64,000 bases of DNA from Diadophis punctatus similis (Eukaryota > Chordata > Lepidosauria > Squamata > Dipsadidae): assembly GCA_023053685.1 (NCBI GenBank), contig JALIGW010000001.1, positions 229,176,434 through 229,240,433 of the forward strand, written 5' to 3'. Below, in pieces: positions 1 to 12,514 of the stretch. Position numbers and translations under genes: made by a program. The notes below the pieces were generated by a model. The model searched no databases and had not been told where the DNA came from. It saw nothing but the letters and a program-made list of their open reading frames with translations. Numbering within the stretch: the stretch's first letter is position 1; the number at the start of each line of letters is the position of its first letter.

Positions 1-1637
1 CTGCCTTACCCCTTATCTCTTTCTGCTGCATCATTTGGATACCCATCCATAACCCTTTCATTATTTTTGGGAAGTCTTCCTTTTTTTTCTCTATGCTATT
101 GTAAACACTTAAGGGATTATCTATTCGATTCTTAGTATTTATTGTTATTGTCTTTTCATTGTTTCTGTTTTCTTGTAACTTATTTTGATTTGTCTCCTCC
201 CCCACTCTTCTGATTTCTCATCTGTCTTCTGAATGTTTTGTTCATCTTTTCCCACCATTTTTTGAGGGTCTTCTACACTCAGTTCTTTATCTTTGAACAA
301 TCCCATCATCTCCTTATGATTCTTTGTCACACTTTCATAAAAACTGTTCGCCATCATTAACTTTTCTTCATAGAACTTTATTGTCTCCTGCTGAGTCATT
401 TTGTACCAAATTAATATATTAAAAATTACTCAATGTATTTCTAATATTCCAGTATCCCAATATCTAAAAACTCAAAAAAAATCAATTATTAATAAAATTT
501 ATCGATCCCAGAGTTATTCCTCCAAATCCCCTAGCTTTCTAGTCCTTAAAAGCTATAAATTTATACTTTACAGTCTTTATATTTTCCAGTTTACACCTTC
601 CCAATTGTCCAAATTTTAATGTCTTATTTGTCTTTTCTTTTTCTCTTCTTTTTTATCACTTTTCTACTTTTTTCTCTTCTTTTTTTATCACTTTTCTTAT
701 TTTTTGTCTTCTTTTGCCTCGTAGGATGATCTATCCAATGATGTTAGTGGATCAATTCCAGCTTGACCCACCAGGTTTTCTCAAATCTTTCAAATCTACC
801 TTTCAATGAACTGTTTTTAAGGTTTTGGTATTTATAGTTCAGATTGCTTTAAAAATCTTCAAACAGCTCAGTAGATATTTCCAAGCTTCCAAATCACCTA
901 CTAAGATAAAGTCAAAGTCAAATAGTCTTCCAGGTGTTGTTTGTTTTCTCTCTTTTCCCCACTTTCATTCAAATTTCCCATGTTACAGTAATCTTCTTCC
1001 TCCGGTAGATAGCTCCCCTAATCCCAATTCCAGCATTCAACAGAGTGTAAAAGTCAAAACAGCTGACTGTCATCCATTCAGGGGGGTTAAATATAGAGTT
1101 TAGAAAAGCAATTTCTCCCAATAATCACTTTTCACAATGTTATTCAACTTTTTCCAGTCTTTCTATGGTTTTAAACATTCTTTAAATATTTCTTTTGCAT
1201 CTGAGTCTTTAAGCTTTAGTCTTTCTCTTTAATTTTTAGTCTTTAATCCTTCTCCATAAATCCAATTGCCGCTTTCTTATTATTTGGAGATTGTTTTTTA
1301 TAATTTGTAACTTGGATTAAATCTTTGGGGTAAAAGTTGGAAGTTATCTCACCCAGTTTCACTGCTTTGTCCACACAAAATCTTAGTGTCCCGGTTGTCA
1401 GTTTGTGACAGACCAAGATGGCCGTCGTTCCTGCTGCCATTCGGGAAAGCTTTCTTCGGATCAACAAGGAAATTGCTATTTCCTCGTGATCGACGAAGCG
1501 CCTCTCCTTTCTTCACCACCCCTCCAGGATGGCTTGACCCTGTAGGATCTCCCGGCTAGCAGTTTCTGGCTGCATCTCACAGAGCCCAGTGGAGCTCCGC
1601 TATTTTCCAGACGTTCCCACTGCAACGTCAACCGGAA
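1..1637 (-). mobile_element. L1-like LINE, 5' UTR and start of ORF1
   Basis: Read on the minus strand, the element starts near 1637 with GACTTCCGG, runs through a GC-rich leader (about 1640-1380) and then an A-rich leader with repeated AAAGACT-type words. A reading frame opens at 399 (MTQQETIKFYEEK...) and is rich in K, E and Q, like the coiled-coil start of an L1 ORF1. It stops at 145, but a frame with KIMKGLWMGIQMMQQK continues in another register towards position 1, so the ORF is frameshifted. The rest of the element lies beyond the left edge. A second sequence starting with the same GACTTCCGG word is at 28.7 kb. L1 is a family guess; other LINE clades are possible. Confidence 0.5.
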
Positions 1638-2148
1638 GTCAGCATTTCTGTTATTTTTATGAAGACATTCAGAGATATTTTTTTTGAGATAGATGTGAAT
1701 AGACATAGTTACAGTATAGGGTATGATTGCAGTGGTGCTCATCTGTACTATAGGCTGTTGTAACCCACCTGACCATTTTTCCTCTATGTGTACTTTATAC
1801 ATTATATTCTGTTATAGGAACATAACATAGTGGATTTAAGAATAAGTTGGATTTGGGGATTGGGGAGGAAGACCAAACTTTCCCCTGTACTCTATGATAT
1901 GAACTTATGAAATTGCCTTATAATTACTTAATCCATTGAGCCTTGTAGATAAACATTGCCCACGTTGACCAAAGCCCTCCAGACTTCAGATTGGAGATTA
2001 TCCCAGCTGTACACAGAGAGACTGGTGGTTATGCCTACAACCGTCTTCAAGCAAACCATTGATCTGTAGCCCTTCCTTCATCATGGAAATATTGATAAGC
2101 CTTGTAGCAATGGGTGCCTTTTGCAGAGGGCACAGGGGAAAATGGATA
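1638..2148. other. no gene seen
   Basis: AT-rich sequence between the LINE and the TA-flanked transposon. I see no splice-bounded coding segment, RNA gene or repeat that I recognise. Confidence 0.5.
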
Positions 2149-2150
2149 TA

Positions 2151-3136
2151 CCATATTTTTCGGAGTATAAGACGCACCTTTTTACCCCCAAAAAGAGGGT
2201 GAAAACTTGGGTATGTCTTATACACTGAATGTAGCCCCAGCCAGCCAGCCACCCCCACCCTTTGGCCTCTGTCTTCCAGCAATTTACCTGTTTGCAGCAA
2301 AGAGGGAAGAGCCTATAAAGCCAAGCAAGTCACTAGCACTTCCCGATCTACAGCTGATTTGCCACGTGGGAAAATGAAAGTGAAACTGAAACTTCAAAGG
2401 CAAATAGCTGGGAGAGACACGCAGATTTTTATTTTTTGCTGAACTGGATGGAAGGGGATAAGTGAATAACTATAAATGTCTGTAGAATGTTCAAATTATT
2501 AGACTTATTTTTTAAAGACTGCTTTATTATTGTTCTAGAGCCAGGGGCAATTTTAAGACTTGTGGACTTCAACTCCCAGAATTCCATAGCCAGCTTTGTT
2601 AGCTTTGCTGGCTGTGGAATTCTTGGAGTTGAAGTCCACAAGTCTTAAAGTTGCCAAGGTTGGAGATCCCTGTAAATCTAGACAACTTAACAAAATATAG
2701 AAGCTTTTTAAAATAAATGCTTGCTCTGAAGAGCCCCAGTGCTATTGTATCTTCTTTTAAATAATAGAGAATAATGTATACTTCCAGAAATTTTAATTAA
2801 TTTTAACAGCTCTGTACAAGTATAGTATGAAATGTAACAGTGTCCTGTTTAGTATTAGAGTTTAGTTACCTTGGAGTAGATCTATTTAAATAATTGGGAG
2901 CAGTTAGTGTGACTACATTTAAGAAAACTTTCTGACATAATGTACATTTTTCCAATTCTTTGCTATTTCTATGGGTCAAGCACACATGCACAGAAATGCA
3001 CAGCAAACTGTATATCATCTGTGCTGTTTGCTGTTTGGCAAATTGCTTGGAGACAGTGGCTTTTTTCCTTGTTTTCCTCCCCCAAAACTAAGGTGCGTCT
3101 TATACTTCGGTGCGTCTTATATTCCAAAAAATATGG
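2151..3136. mobile_element. TA-flanked non-autonomous DNA transposon
   Basis: The left end reads CCATATTTTTCGGAGTATAA then GACGCACC. The right end is its near-complement, GGTGCGTCTTATATTCC then AAAAAATATGG. A TA dinucleotide flanks each side (2149-2150 and 3137-3138), the target preference of Tc1/mariner-type elements. The right end carries the GGTGCGTCTTATA word twice. No transposase frame is visible in the 986 bp, so it would need an enzyme supplied elsewhere. A small hAT-like palindrome sits inside at 2542-2672. The superfamily is inferred only from the TA duplication. Confidence 0.7.
2542..2672. mobile_element. palindromic hAT-like MITE
   Basis: A hairpin whose arms read ACTTGTGGACTTCAACTCC and GGAGTTGAAGTCCACAAGT. 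The right end finishes GGTTGGAGATCCCTG; the left end starts CAGGGGCAA and seems to have lost about 14 bases of the terminal repeat. Relatives occur at 22.8, 53.1 and 57.4 kb. A clean 8-bp duplication is not seen here (TCTAGAGC left, TCTAGACA four bases beyond the right end). Confidence 0.6.
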
Positions 3137-3138
3137 TA

Positions 3139-4540
3139 CTTAAACAGTTTTTGGAACTAATTTGACACTAATTTTTACCAGCCACTTGGAAAAATGACTT
3201 GGCCAACAACAACAACAACTGTTTACATTGGAATGAAGTGTTCTTAGTCTACATATTTATTACTGGGCTGGCTGGTTTTACTTTTTAAAAGAGGTTTAAT
3301 AACACTTAAATACAGATATAACCTTTCTGGTACTTGTAGTGAAGGTCTCTCATGATAGGTAAGTCTAACTTTGGTTTTAATATGTTAGGGCTCTCCCTCC
3401 TTTCAATGGGCCAACTTGTGTTCAGAGTAATGACCTTGTATCTGACCAAAATCCTTAAAGAAGGCAATTAAGTTCTAAAACAGTGTCTGATTACACCATT
3501 GAACTCAATGACAAATAAACCTCGATTCTTAAAACTGATAAGCCAAAGATGTTCTTGGTCAATCAACATGCAGATTGGGAAAGGCTAAGTATCTTGAGTG
3601 CCATTTTGGAAGGAAAAGCAATAGGAACATTTGATAAATAAAGGATTGACATGAATTATTTCAATCATGTTATATCGCTACATTGGAACATAAAGGCCCT
3701 GGAAAAAAGGGAGAACCCCAAGGAGCAAAAAGAAGGAAAATCTTGAGGCATTTCTTAATCTTAATCTTCTGCTGCCCCTGTCAATGCCTTCCCCTTTGCA
3801 TCGCCACAAATCCTTCCTTCCAATCATTAATAAATCAACTTCAAACCTGTTTCCACTACATTTTTCCAAAAATATACAGTATGCCAGGTGGAAAAAGATA
3901 CTTGAAGAATGCTGGATGAGAGAAGAGCAAGATGTATTCACACAACATGCTAAGTTGGGTTAGCTTGGTATAGCAGCTAGTGGAAATTCATCCTTTTGGT
4001 TCATTTGTGGTCCAGGATACTGTGAAAAAGCAGAAAAATGTGTGAATAAGCTCACTAGATCAAAGTAATTGTGTGAGCACACCCACTACCTTCTCATCCC
4101 TTTCCTTAAAAAGTCTCCTAGCTACAAGATGACATAGAATCAGCATTCATTAATCTTTTTAAAGTCAATAACACTTTCAGATTCTCACATGGCAGATTCT
4201 GTAAGAAATGCAAATTAAAGCATTAAGTAATAAAAGCTGGAAAATATTTAAATTAGAAGAAATTGTGAAAAATTAAAATACCAAAGTCCTTTGGGAAGAA
4301 AGAATACTCTACACCCTGCCCCCACCCAAGGGATTAATGAAAGAGACAGGGAAACAGATGTTAGTTCGATCCTCCACTTAAAAGCATTGCTTTTTCTTTC
4401 CTAGACTTTTTAAAAGCTATAATAAGACTGCAATTAACCAAAATAATTGAAGAGAAATTTAAATGCAGACATGCAATTGAAGATTCAGGAAAAGGGATGT
4501 ACTTTTGGAGCACTAAAGGAAAAAAGTGTGGCTGCACAAT
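3139..4540. other. no gene seen
   Basis: About 1.4 kb of AT-rich DNA with a short CAA run near 3207. Short frames here lack any recognisable domain and use no evident splice sites. Confidence 0.5.
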
Positions 4541-4543
4541 TTG

Positions 4544-4936
4544 TGTATTCATGAAAAGAAGGACCAGGGGAGACATGACAGCAGTGTTCCAATATCTCAG
4601 GGGTTGCCACAAAGAAGAGGGAATCAAACTATTCTCCAAAGCCCCTGAGGGTAGAACAAGAAGCAATGGGTGGAAACTAACCAAGGAGAGAAGCAACTTA
4701 GAACTAAGGAGAAATTTCCTGACAGTTAGAACAATTAATCCGTGGAACAGCCTGCCTCCAGAAGTTGTGAATGCTCCAACACTGGAAGTTTTTAAGAAGA
4801 TGTTGGATAACCATTTGTCTGAAGTGGTGTAGGGTTTCCTGCCTAAGCAGGGGGTTGGACTAGAAGACCTCCAAGTTCCCTTACAACTCTGTTATTCTAT
4901 TTCTATTTCTATTCTATTCTATTCTATTCTATTCTA
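4544..4936 (+). mobile_element. CR1-type LINE, 3' end with ATTCT tail
   Basis: The translated part contains FQYLRGCHKEEG, RSNLELRRNFLTVRTIN and WNSLPPEVVNAPTLEVFKK, the C-terminal end of the CR1 ORF2 (reverse transcriptase) protein, followed by the 3' UTR words GGGGGTTGGACTAGAAGACC and an (ATTCT)n run from about 4891. It is 5'-truncated, as CR1 copies usually are. Copies at 12.5, 18.0 and 47.9 kb share this sequence. Confidence 0.88.
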
Positions 4937-4937
4937 A

Positions 4938-7900
4938 AACTGCACTCAGCAGAGGTTCACCTGATGCACTTTAACAAAGGAGAGTTTAAAACTTTCCAAG
5001 GGCAGAGGAATCCAATAGAGGAGACACACAATTGACAAACAGTTATTTGGCTGTCGGAATGAGGGATAGAGGCAAATGAAGAAAACAGGAAAATACTTTT
5101 CTAAATGTATTGGAAATATCAGAATAGATATTTTAGTGCAACAGTTCACTAAGCCAGCCCTGCTGCCGCCCACCAGGAGTTTGAGCCACTCAGGAATCGA
5201 GTGCCCAGTGCACAAATGCCAAGTGGAAAGCTGTCTCGTTGATAGAGGCTGCAGCTTTGCTTGGGCCGGATTGTTGTCTGAGATTCTGGTAGCACAGGCA
5301 ATATTTTCATAATGAGGGTTGTTATCACAGATGAACACAAAGTGGTGATGGAGAATGGCTTTTTTTTTAAAGAAATAAAAAGGATGACAATATGTTCTCT
5401 TCCCTGTTCTGGAAGGTGTCAGTTTTGCTCATCCAAGATAATTATATAGCTGATGATTGATTGCTTCCTGTTTCTCAGAACTAGTAAACAGCAGCTGTAT
5501 GACATCAATTTTTAGGATATCTCTTGGGTATCAGGTCGGAATCCAATCAGTCATTAGTCATGGATTACACTTTGCAGGTCCTTGAATTTTTGCAGGTTCA
5601 TCCCCGACATCGGGGTCTGATCACCGCCTTGTAAATGCCTTCCATTTAAAAAGTCCTATTTATTTCTTCTTCTTTTTATTCTACCTTTTGCAACAGCTTG
5701 AGAATATAAGCCAAGGGATGAGGGAAGAAATTCAGCACAATATCCTATAAATTGCCCCATTTGCTCTCTCTGCCCATTGAACGTGATGGTAGTTTCTCCA
5801 GCATTATCCATTAGGTGACACATGAGATATAAAGAGGTTAGAAAACTGAGGTGAAATGATTGGAGTTTTCTCTGTGTCTGATGCAAAAGAAGAAAGCAGA
5901 GACTCATTCTCTGGTATTCCAGAGGACAGAACTAGACTTTAGAGACTTAAGTAACAGATTTTATTTGAACATTAAGAAGATAAGAAAAAGAACTAATTAT
6001 CTATTGTGATGGTAAACTATCCTCACTAGAGATCTTCACATAGGGGCTGGAGAGCCATGCTTGGGATAATTTAGCTGCAGATCTTTTACACTGATAGTGT
6101 TGGCTACATCATTCCCGATCACCAAATTGATTCTTTAAATGGTACAGAATTGAGGAGGGATTAGCTGGTGTCCTACTTCACATGTCTATTCTCCTGCATT
6201 TATATACATAAAAGGGTGAAGGCTGAAGTAACCAAAGGCTAACCTTTTGGGTCACTTCATGCTCATTGCCCACTCTATTGTTTCCAGTGGCTCTGGAAAT
6301 TTCAGCGCCTTTTGCCATTTAGATAAATGGATAATATAATTTCTTGCCTATTATGTATGTTTGTGTGTGTTGGAGGAAGGGAGGGAGGGAAAGATTGTCT
6401 TTTATCTCATTTTCCCAATTAGATGTTTTGATGTTTGGTGATGTTTAATTAATAAACGCTATATTTTTGTTAACTGAACTGAGTGGTATATCTGCTTGCA
6501 CTGATTTGGGTGTAGGGATTGATTGGGAGATGCTGGATGCTAACTAAAGTGAAATTAGACAGTAATTTATCAGGAAATAACTATGCGGCCTATATGACCC
6601 CAAGAGTCTGCTTATAAAATTTTGTGGTTGTCTTGATCACAAGAGTATTAGAATAGCCTACCTGGATCAGGCTAAAGCTTATCTTAATTCATCATTTGGT
6701 TTTTCTCAGAGTGACAAACCAGATAGTCCAGAATGGTTACAAGCATGAGAAAGAGACAAGGTGTTCCCCTGACAATGATAAGTGGAAGCATAATATCCCT
6801 TCTCTAGAGGTCACACTGAGTTATCAGTATCTCTTGATAGACTTGCTTTGATAGACTTGTTTATGGTGGCTGCCTCTGAACTTTCTAGCAACAAACTCAA
6901 CAGGTTAATTATGTGCAATGGAAGAATTACTTTCTTTTGTCAGCTTTATATTTCCTTTCAATCAGCTTTATTGGTTGCAGGGTAGAGGACATCCACTTTC
7001 CCTCTTGCACACGTGTGTCTTGTAGGGATTGAGGGAGCATCATATCAAAACAATTCTTTTTGCAATTTTCTACTTCCATTTCCCTTTTGTAACAACATTG
7101 CATCAAGTCTCCACCTAAAATATCCTTTTTCCTTTTAAAAATTAAAATCACTGGATTGCGATGTGAAAATGTTTGGAAATATATCCACTTTATAAACATT
7201 GTTAGACAATGTCTTAGAAAGCCAAATGTTATCTATTCTTGAAAAAAAAAATCTATGCCTTTCTCCCAGAAGTGTACCAATGAGCACTGTCTACTTTTTC
7301 TACTTATTCTTTAATTAATCTTGAACTGGTCTGCTCATGAGGCCCTTTCCCCCCTACTAGTAAAAGATACTGCTTTTTTTGACTAGGGAAAAATATTGAA
7401 ATTCATGAAAGAAAATGATTGCAGTTTAGGTTTTGTGAAATCTCTCTAAATATATAGAGACAAGAGGGAGGGAGAGCAGAGGAAGCTTAAGGCAGTTATG
7501 AGTTTAAAGGCACAATCTTAAGCAAGCTTCCTTTTTTTTAGATGAGAAATTATCAATTAAGAAAATGAATCCTCCAAATTTAATTCATTTTACATTTTTA
7601 ACAAGGTCCTTGAACAGACAGCAGTATAAAATGTTATTAATATCAAGATTTCCATTTTAGATTTATTTGACACAAATGAAGACAAGATTAACTCCTTAAA
7701 ATATTGTAGGCTCAAATTATCTATAGCAAATATAAAACATACGTCTACACTGTTCATAATTGGCTGCTCGCTTCAAGAATATGAGTGTATGTGATGGATT
7801 TAGAGCAATCTTCCCCAATCTGGTGCCCTTTAGACATACTGTATTCAGCTAGCATAGGTGGGTTGCAGTTTTATATGAATTAAAGTTCAACCTAACTGGC

Positions 7901-8022
7901 TGGCATCATGTTTCTGGTGTAGCTTGTAATGAGTCAGACTACTAGTTAAGATTATTTCCAACTCGTTTTGGGATATTTTTTCAGCAGAGCACAGCAGAAA
8001 ACCTTCCTAATTCTGTTAGGAG
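4938..8022. other. no gene seen
   Basis: Three kilobases of AT-rich, mostly single-copy-looking DNA. It includes a small GGGA-rich stretch at 6375-6390. A decayed MITE-like stretch (CTTCCCCAATCTGGTGCCC) lies near 7811. No frame shows a domain, conserved cysteine pattern or exon-like splice borders. Confidence 0.5.
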
Positions 8023-8031
8023 ACATCTATA

Positions 8032-8474
8032 CAGGGTGGGCTTCAAATTTTAGCAAGGGGTTCTCTGCCCAGTTGCTGGGTGGGTGTGGCCATGGTAAGC
8101 GTGGCCTAGTTGGCCTCCTGCACCACGGCAGGGGGGGGGGTGTTTTTGCCCTCCCTGGGCTCCGGAGGCTTTCCTCGAACCTCCAGGAGGGCGAAAATGG
8201 CCTCTCCAGGCTCCGGAGGCTCTCTGGAGGCCGGAAATGGGCCCATTTCTGGCCTTCCCAAACTTCCGGTAGGCCCGTTTTTTGCCCTCCCTGAGCCTCC
8301 GCGTGCACCCTGCACTTATCTGCATCCAAAATGGGCCGCGGGGGGACTCCTGGGAGGTGCAGGGTGGGATGGGCAGAGCCAGCCAGGAGTGGGATTTGGG
8401 GGTTCTCCAAACTGCACAGAATCTTAGCTAGAGGTTCTCCCAAACCCCTGGAAACCCCCAGCAGCCCACCCCTG
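8032..8474. mobile_element. GC-rich non-autonomous hAT element
   Basis: Flanked by an exact 8-bp duplication CATCTATA (8024-8031 and 8475-8482). Ends are CAGGGTGGGCTTC and GCAGCCCACCCCTG, inverted copies with the CAG...CTG style of hAT elements. The 443-bp body is much more GC- and CpG-rich than its surroundings, with repeated CTCCGGAGGC and TTTTTGCCCTCCC words. No transposase is encoded; the overlapping frames of up to 138 codons are by-products of GC bias. Confidence 0.85.
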
Positions 8475-9055
8475 CATCTATAGAATGTGGAATCAATGGC
8501 TGCATTGTAATAGCCTCATAGCTTAATATTCAAATATTTCCAATACCTTCTCTGATTCAGAGAAGATACTGTGTAAATATATAGCTCCATTTTGATTTCA
8601 AATAGTTCCCCTGATTAATGCTGCATCAAGGGCAATGAGGAAATTAAAATGATTATCAATGATGCTTCTGAGAATACTCTGTTGTCCACATTTCCTTTAG
8701 ATAAGTCCAGTAATGCATGTTGATAGAGGAGAGGAACCACATCTTGCCCTGGACTACTTCATACTCAGAGAAGCCCCCTCTCCAATATTTTACCAGCGAG
8801 AGCAGTATTTTTTAAAGCCCACTCTAACAGCTCATTCCAAAGCTGTGTATTTCAGAAATCCTTTATTTACATGGTATCAGCAAAGTTGTTTGCATCCATC
8901 CTGACATGGCTCATGCTATCCTCCTCCGCATTTCCTCCTATCATCCAAATTTTGGGGTCAATCCTTTTTTAAAAAAAGAATGCAATTAAATGTTTCCTAT
9001 GTAAATCTCATTCCAGTAAAATGTTTGATGGCAACAGCAAGAGAGATGGATTCAT

Positions 9056-9126
9056 TCATTCATTTATTTATTTATTTCTTGGTTCTTATATGCCGCCCTA
9101 CTCCCGAGGGACTCAGGGCGGCATAG
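9056..9126 (-). mobile_element. LINE/SINE 3' tail fragment with ATTT repeats
   Basis: On the minus strand the sequence reads GCCGCCCTGAGTCCCTCGGG, then AGTAGGGCGGCATATAAG, then an (AAAT)n run. This is a hairpin-plus-tail 3' end shared by squamate LINEs and SINEs. Similar ends occur at 22.6, 40.0 and 58.3 kb. Confidence 0.6.
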
Positions 9127-9325
9127 ATGATGGTGTGATGCAAATAGATGATGGTGTGATGCAAATAAATTACCTTATATGCAAATTCTTTAGGGATTGG
9201 TCGAGCCAATTCTCTTCAAGCAGGTTCTTTAAGAACGACTAAATCAGGGAAGTGAGATTTAAATATATTTATGTGTGTACAGATAATACAAAATAATAAA
9301 AAAGAAAACTATCTCCACATTTGTA

Positions 9326-9446
9326 GAGCTTCTCAGCCATCCAGGTCATGGTTGTCCCAAAGGTGCTTTTTAAGGAGGCAACTGGACTTTCTTGTTTTTT
9401 CTTTGAAGATGTTTCACTTCTCATCCAAGAAGCTTCTTCAGCCCCA
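9326..9446. mobile_element. Penelope-like element terminal fragment
   Basis: Half of the palindromic unit seen complete at 43.1 and 48.0 kb: CATCCAGGTCATGGTTGTCC, then GGCAACTGGACTT, then CTTCTCATCCAAGAAGCTTC. The matching inverted half is absent. The Penelope-like assignment rests on my recollection of this sequence and on the inverted arrangement of the other copies; it needs a library check. Confidence 0.45.
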
Positions 9447-10525
9447 CATTTGTTGTTGACCATCTTTAAAAGGAAGATTTTTTTTTAAAAAAAGTGGCTG
9501 CATTGGAATTTTGTCTCACCTTTAAAAACTGTTGCTGCTTACCTTCTTCTGAGGAAGTCCAGACATATTTTCAGATAAGATTATTAATCACATCTATATT
9601 GTTGCAATCCAATGCATACAAAAATAGGATTAGGTTAATACTTCAAGATCAATTCTGGGAGTTAAAAGTCCACAGGTCAGTCATGAGGTTGCCATAGCTG
9701 CCCACCCATTGTAAATTGAAGTTTCTTGGAGGCAGGAGCATCTGTAGAACATATCTCTGAAAACTTACCAGTAACTTTGTTTGACTTTGCTCCACCCAAA
9801 GGCATAGCTATTGAAAATGCAGATGTCAGGTTTTTTTTAAAGGTCGTGTTTTTTTTAAGTAGCACAAACTCTTGCCCAACAGCTAATTTTGCTTAAATAG
9901 ATTTATATGGAAGACAGATGGTATGACTGAGGGAATTCAATCTCAGTTCATTTAAAATCAGTAATGGACTTGATTACCATCCACTTGTTTATCCACACAG
10001 AAAGTCTCCTTTCTTTTAATATTTTCCTTTTTTTGCATTTTTACATTAAACATTATGTTTCCATTTCTTCTGTAAAATTAGCCCTGGCAGATTCTTGAAG
10101 TTCTGAGGCTTTTTCCCATAGATGCCTTTAAAACTTGTAAACATTTTGCACCATTTTTTCACAGTGGAATAAGCTTGTATTTGCATGCCATTAAATTCAT
10201 ATACCTACTTCATATATATCAGTACAGTTAATCTTCAGGATGTTAAGCAACTAGTTTTTGGTTTAGTTTGGAGATGTTTTTTGGAGGAGGGGGTAGCTGT
10301 CTTTACAAGATTCAAAAGAAATTCAGCCATTGCCTCTATCACCTGATGCTGGGTGACTTTCTAAATCTTTAGTGCTCATAGTTTGAGTATAGAGGTACAC
10401 TCTGTATTATTGAAATCCTTCTTGGCTTATATTTGCATGGGATTTTCCTCACCCCACCTTACCTGTTAAGCCTAGAGCCAGGACTGGACCCAGGGCACCT
10501 ATGTGATGTCACCTTCCTTTTATTC

Positions 10526-10710
10526 TATGGAGATTCTCAGTCACCCTGGTCATGGTTGTCCCAAAGGTGCTTTTTCAACAGGCAACTGGACTTTGTTTTT
10601 CCTTTGAAGATGTTTTGCTTCTCACCCAAACAGCTTCTTCAGCTCTGCGAAAACTTCTTGGATGAGAAGCAAAATGTCCTCAAAAAACCCCCAGAAAGTC
10701 CAGTTGCCTC
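10526..10710. mobile_element. Penelope-like palindromic fragment
   Basis: Left arm from GAGATTCTCAGTCACCCTGG through GGCAACTGGACTT to CAGCTTCTTCAGC. Right arm from CTTCTTGGATGAGAAGC to GAAAGTCCAGTTGCC. The inner arms face each other around a short loop near 10645, as in the copy at 43.1 kb. Confidence 0.5.
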
Positions 10711-12064
10711 GTCATTTTACTTTGTCACTTTACATTTACTTTGTCACTTCCTTTTATTCAGACATTTTCTCAGTAAACTTCCTTCACTTTTCTTGCAACC
10801 TTTTGCCAGAACATATAAGGGAATGCATTTATGGGGAAAGGAATACCTCCATTAAACAATCTATTAATTACTTCAGTATGAGCAACAGGAGTATATGACA
10901 TTTCAGGAGCTGAGCACACAAAGGCTCTCACTTCTCAGGTTAAAAGGCTGATGGAATAAATGCTTTAGCTGTCGCTGGGGCCAACAAGGTCTTCCTATGC
11001 CTGTCTACCAGGTGCATGGTGAATGGCTTGCCAGCTCATCCCAAGTGAGCAAGTAGAATTATATGGGTGAAGGTAAGACTTTTCAGAGCTCCCATGTTAA
11101 ACCCCTTAGAGCTTTAATGAGGATGAGCCAGCACTTTTAATTAAGCCTAAAATAAAATGAAGTTGATATATTGGAAGATTTGCATACTTCCCTGCCTCCT
11201 AATTAATCTTACCTTTCATGGGCTCTTACTTTAAATAATACACAATTAAGTTGACTCAGACTCAGCCCCAAAATCACTGTATTGTAAATAGGTTGGATTT
11301 TTAAAAAATATCTCCATATAAGGTTTGAGGAAATATTTTGGGGTGGAAACCCAAGATACAAAAGTGAAATAGGCAACTTACAAGTGTATATGTGAGTGCT
11401 TTCTATTGTCTCTATTCTACTTCTATTATTTTTACATTACTACCCTAATTACTATAACAATTATTATACTCTTACTATTCAATTACTATTACACTACTTC
11501 TTTCTATAATACAATTCTATAAAAGTGTTTTCTTTGTACACACAGTATTCTGCCTTAATTCCTTTCTGGAATTTCCTCTGGTTTTTCTTTCTCTGCTATT
11601 GGCCAGCAAGTAGAGTACTTGCAACTTTCCATATTATGCTTTGATGCTTGTATTTTCCTTGCTCTGCCTCTATAGTTCTTTTCTTCTGGACCATTCACCC
11701 CTGCTCTGAAGGAAAAACACCCTTCTTTTATTCAGCTGCTTTATTCTGGTGGCTGCAGAGCTTCCAAAACAGCAGCTCCTCTCACACCTTTGCCAGGGTT
11801 GCAGTTTAATTGGCAATTGTGCTGGGGGAAAGGGAGGCAGCACAGATGCCCGCAATTTTTCTAAGCAGCTTGCTCTTCCACACTAGCCACCCGCTGATGC
11901 TGTTCAGAACTACTAAATTACTTTCACTTTGTCACTGATTGATAGAACAGGCCACTCAGTCACCTAAGCAGGACATTAGCTTCCCATTGTCCATAGAAGG
12001 AATTCTCATAATGAATTGTAGATGTGTTTGGCTTTAAGGTCGTGGGATAGCAGAGGAGCCAGGT

Positions 12065-12386
12065 CAGAGGTGGGATCCTGCCTCTGATTGCCGGTGCGGC
12101 TAATAGCTGTTCTTCGGCGCAGAGCCGAAGACGCTGCTGCCGTTCGCGGATCCAGAGCCTTCCCCGGGCGCTTTCCCCGCCCGCATGGATGCCGCCAATT
12201 GCGTTCTTTTGCCCTCTGCGCATGCGCAAAGCGTTCCGCATGCGCAGATGGCAAAAGAACGCAATTGGCGGCATCCATGCGGGCGGGGAAAGTGCCCGGG
12301 GAAGGCTCTGGATCCGCGAATGGCAGCTCTGCGCCGAAGAACAGCTATTAGCCGCACCGGCAATCAGAGGCAGGAACCCACCTCTG
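12065..12386. mobile_element. near-perfect palindromic hAT element (hairpin)
   Basis: The 8-bp sequence AGCCAGGT flanks both sides exactly (12057-12064 and 12387-12394). Ends read CAGAGGTGGGATCCTGCC and GGCAGGAACCCACCTCTG. Nearly the whole 322 bp folds back on itself around a centre near 12228 with GCGCATGCGCA motifs. The left arm has an extra stretch near 12130 that the right arm lacks. CpG-rich in AT-rich surroundings. It encodes nothing credible; the mirrored frames on both strands reflect the palindrome. Confidence 0.88.
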
Positions 12387-12514
12387 AGCCAGGTATATCT
12401 GAATCATACCTTGTTGTATGATAGGCTCTTGAACCAAGCTACACCATGCTAAGCTACACTGTGCTAAGACCAAGATTCTTGTATCTTTCATCTGCATGAG
12501 GCTTATCTTAGCCA

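Larger units (their letters stand above)
8483..12056. other. no gene seen apart from small repeats
   Basis: Apart from the tail fragment at 9.06 kb and the two Penelope-like pieces at 9.33 and 10.53 kb, this AT-rich stretch holds no recognisable feature. The 140-codon frame at 10433-10855 crosses the palindrome and is not a gene. A degenerate TATTACTA-type region occurs at about 11400-11520. Confidence 0.5.

Noticed and set aside
4497..4832. 111-codon gene-like frame with good codon use
   Set aside because: It is the C-terminus of CR1 ORF2, repeated at 12.5, 18.0 and 47.9 kb.
8027..8443. 138-codon minus-strand proline-rich frame
   Set aside because: Lies wholly inside a GC-rich hAT element and overlaps open frames in other registers, which indicates base composition and not coding.
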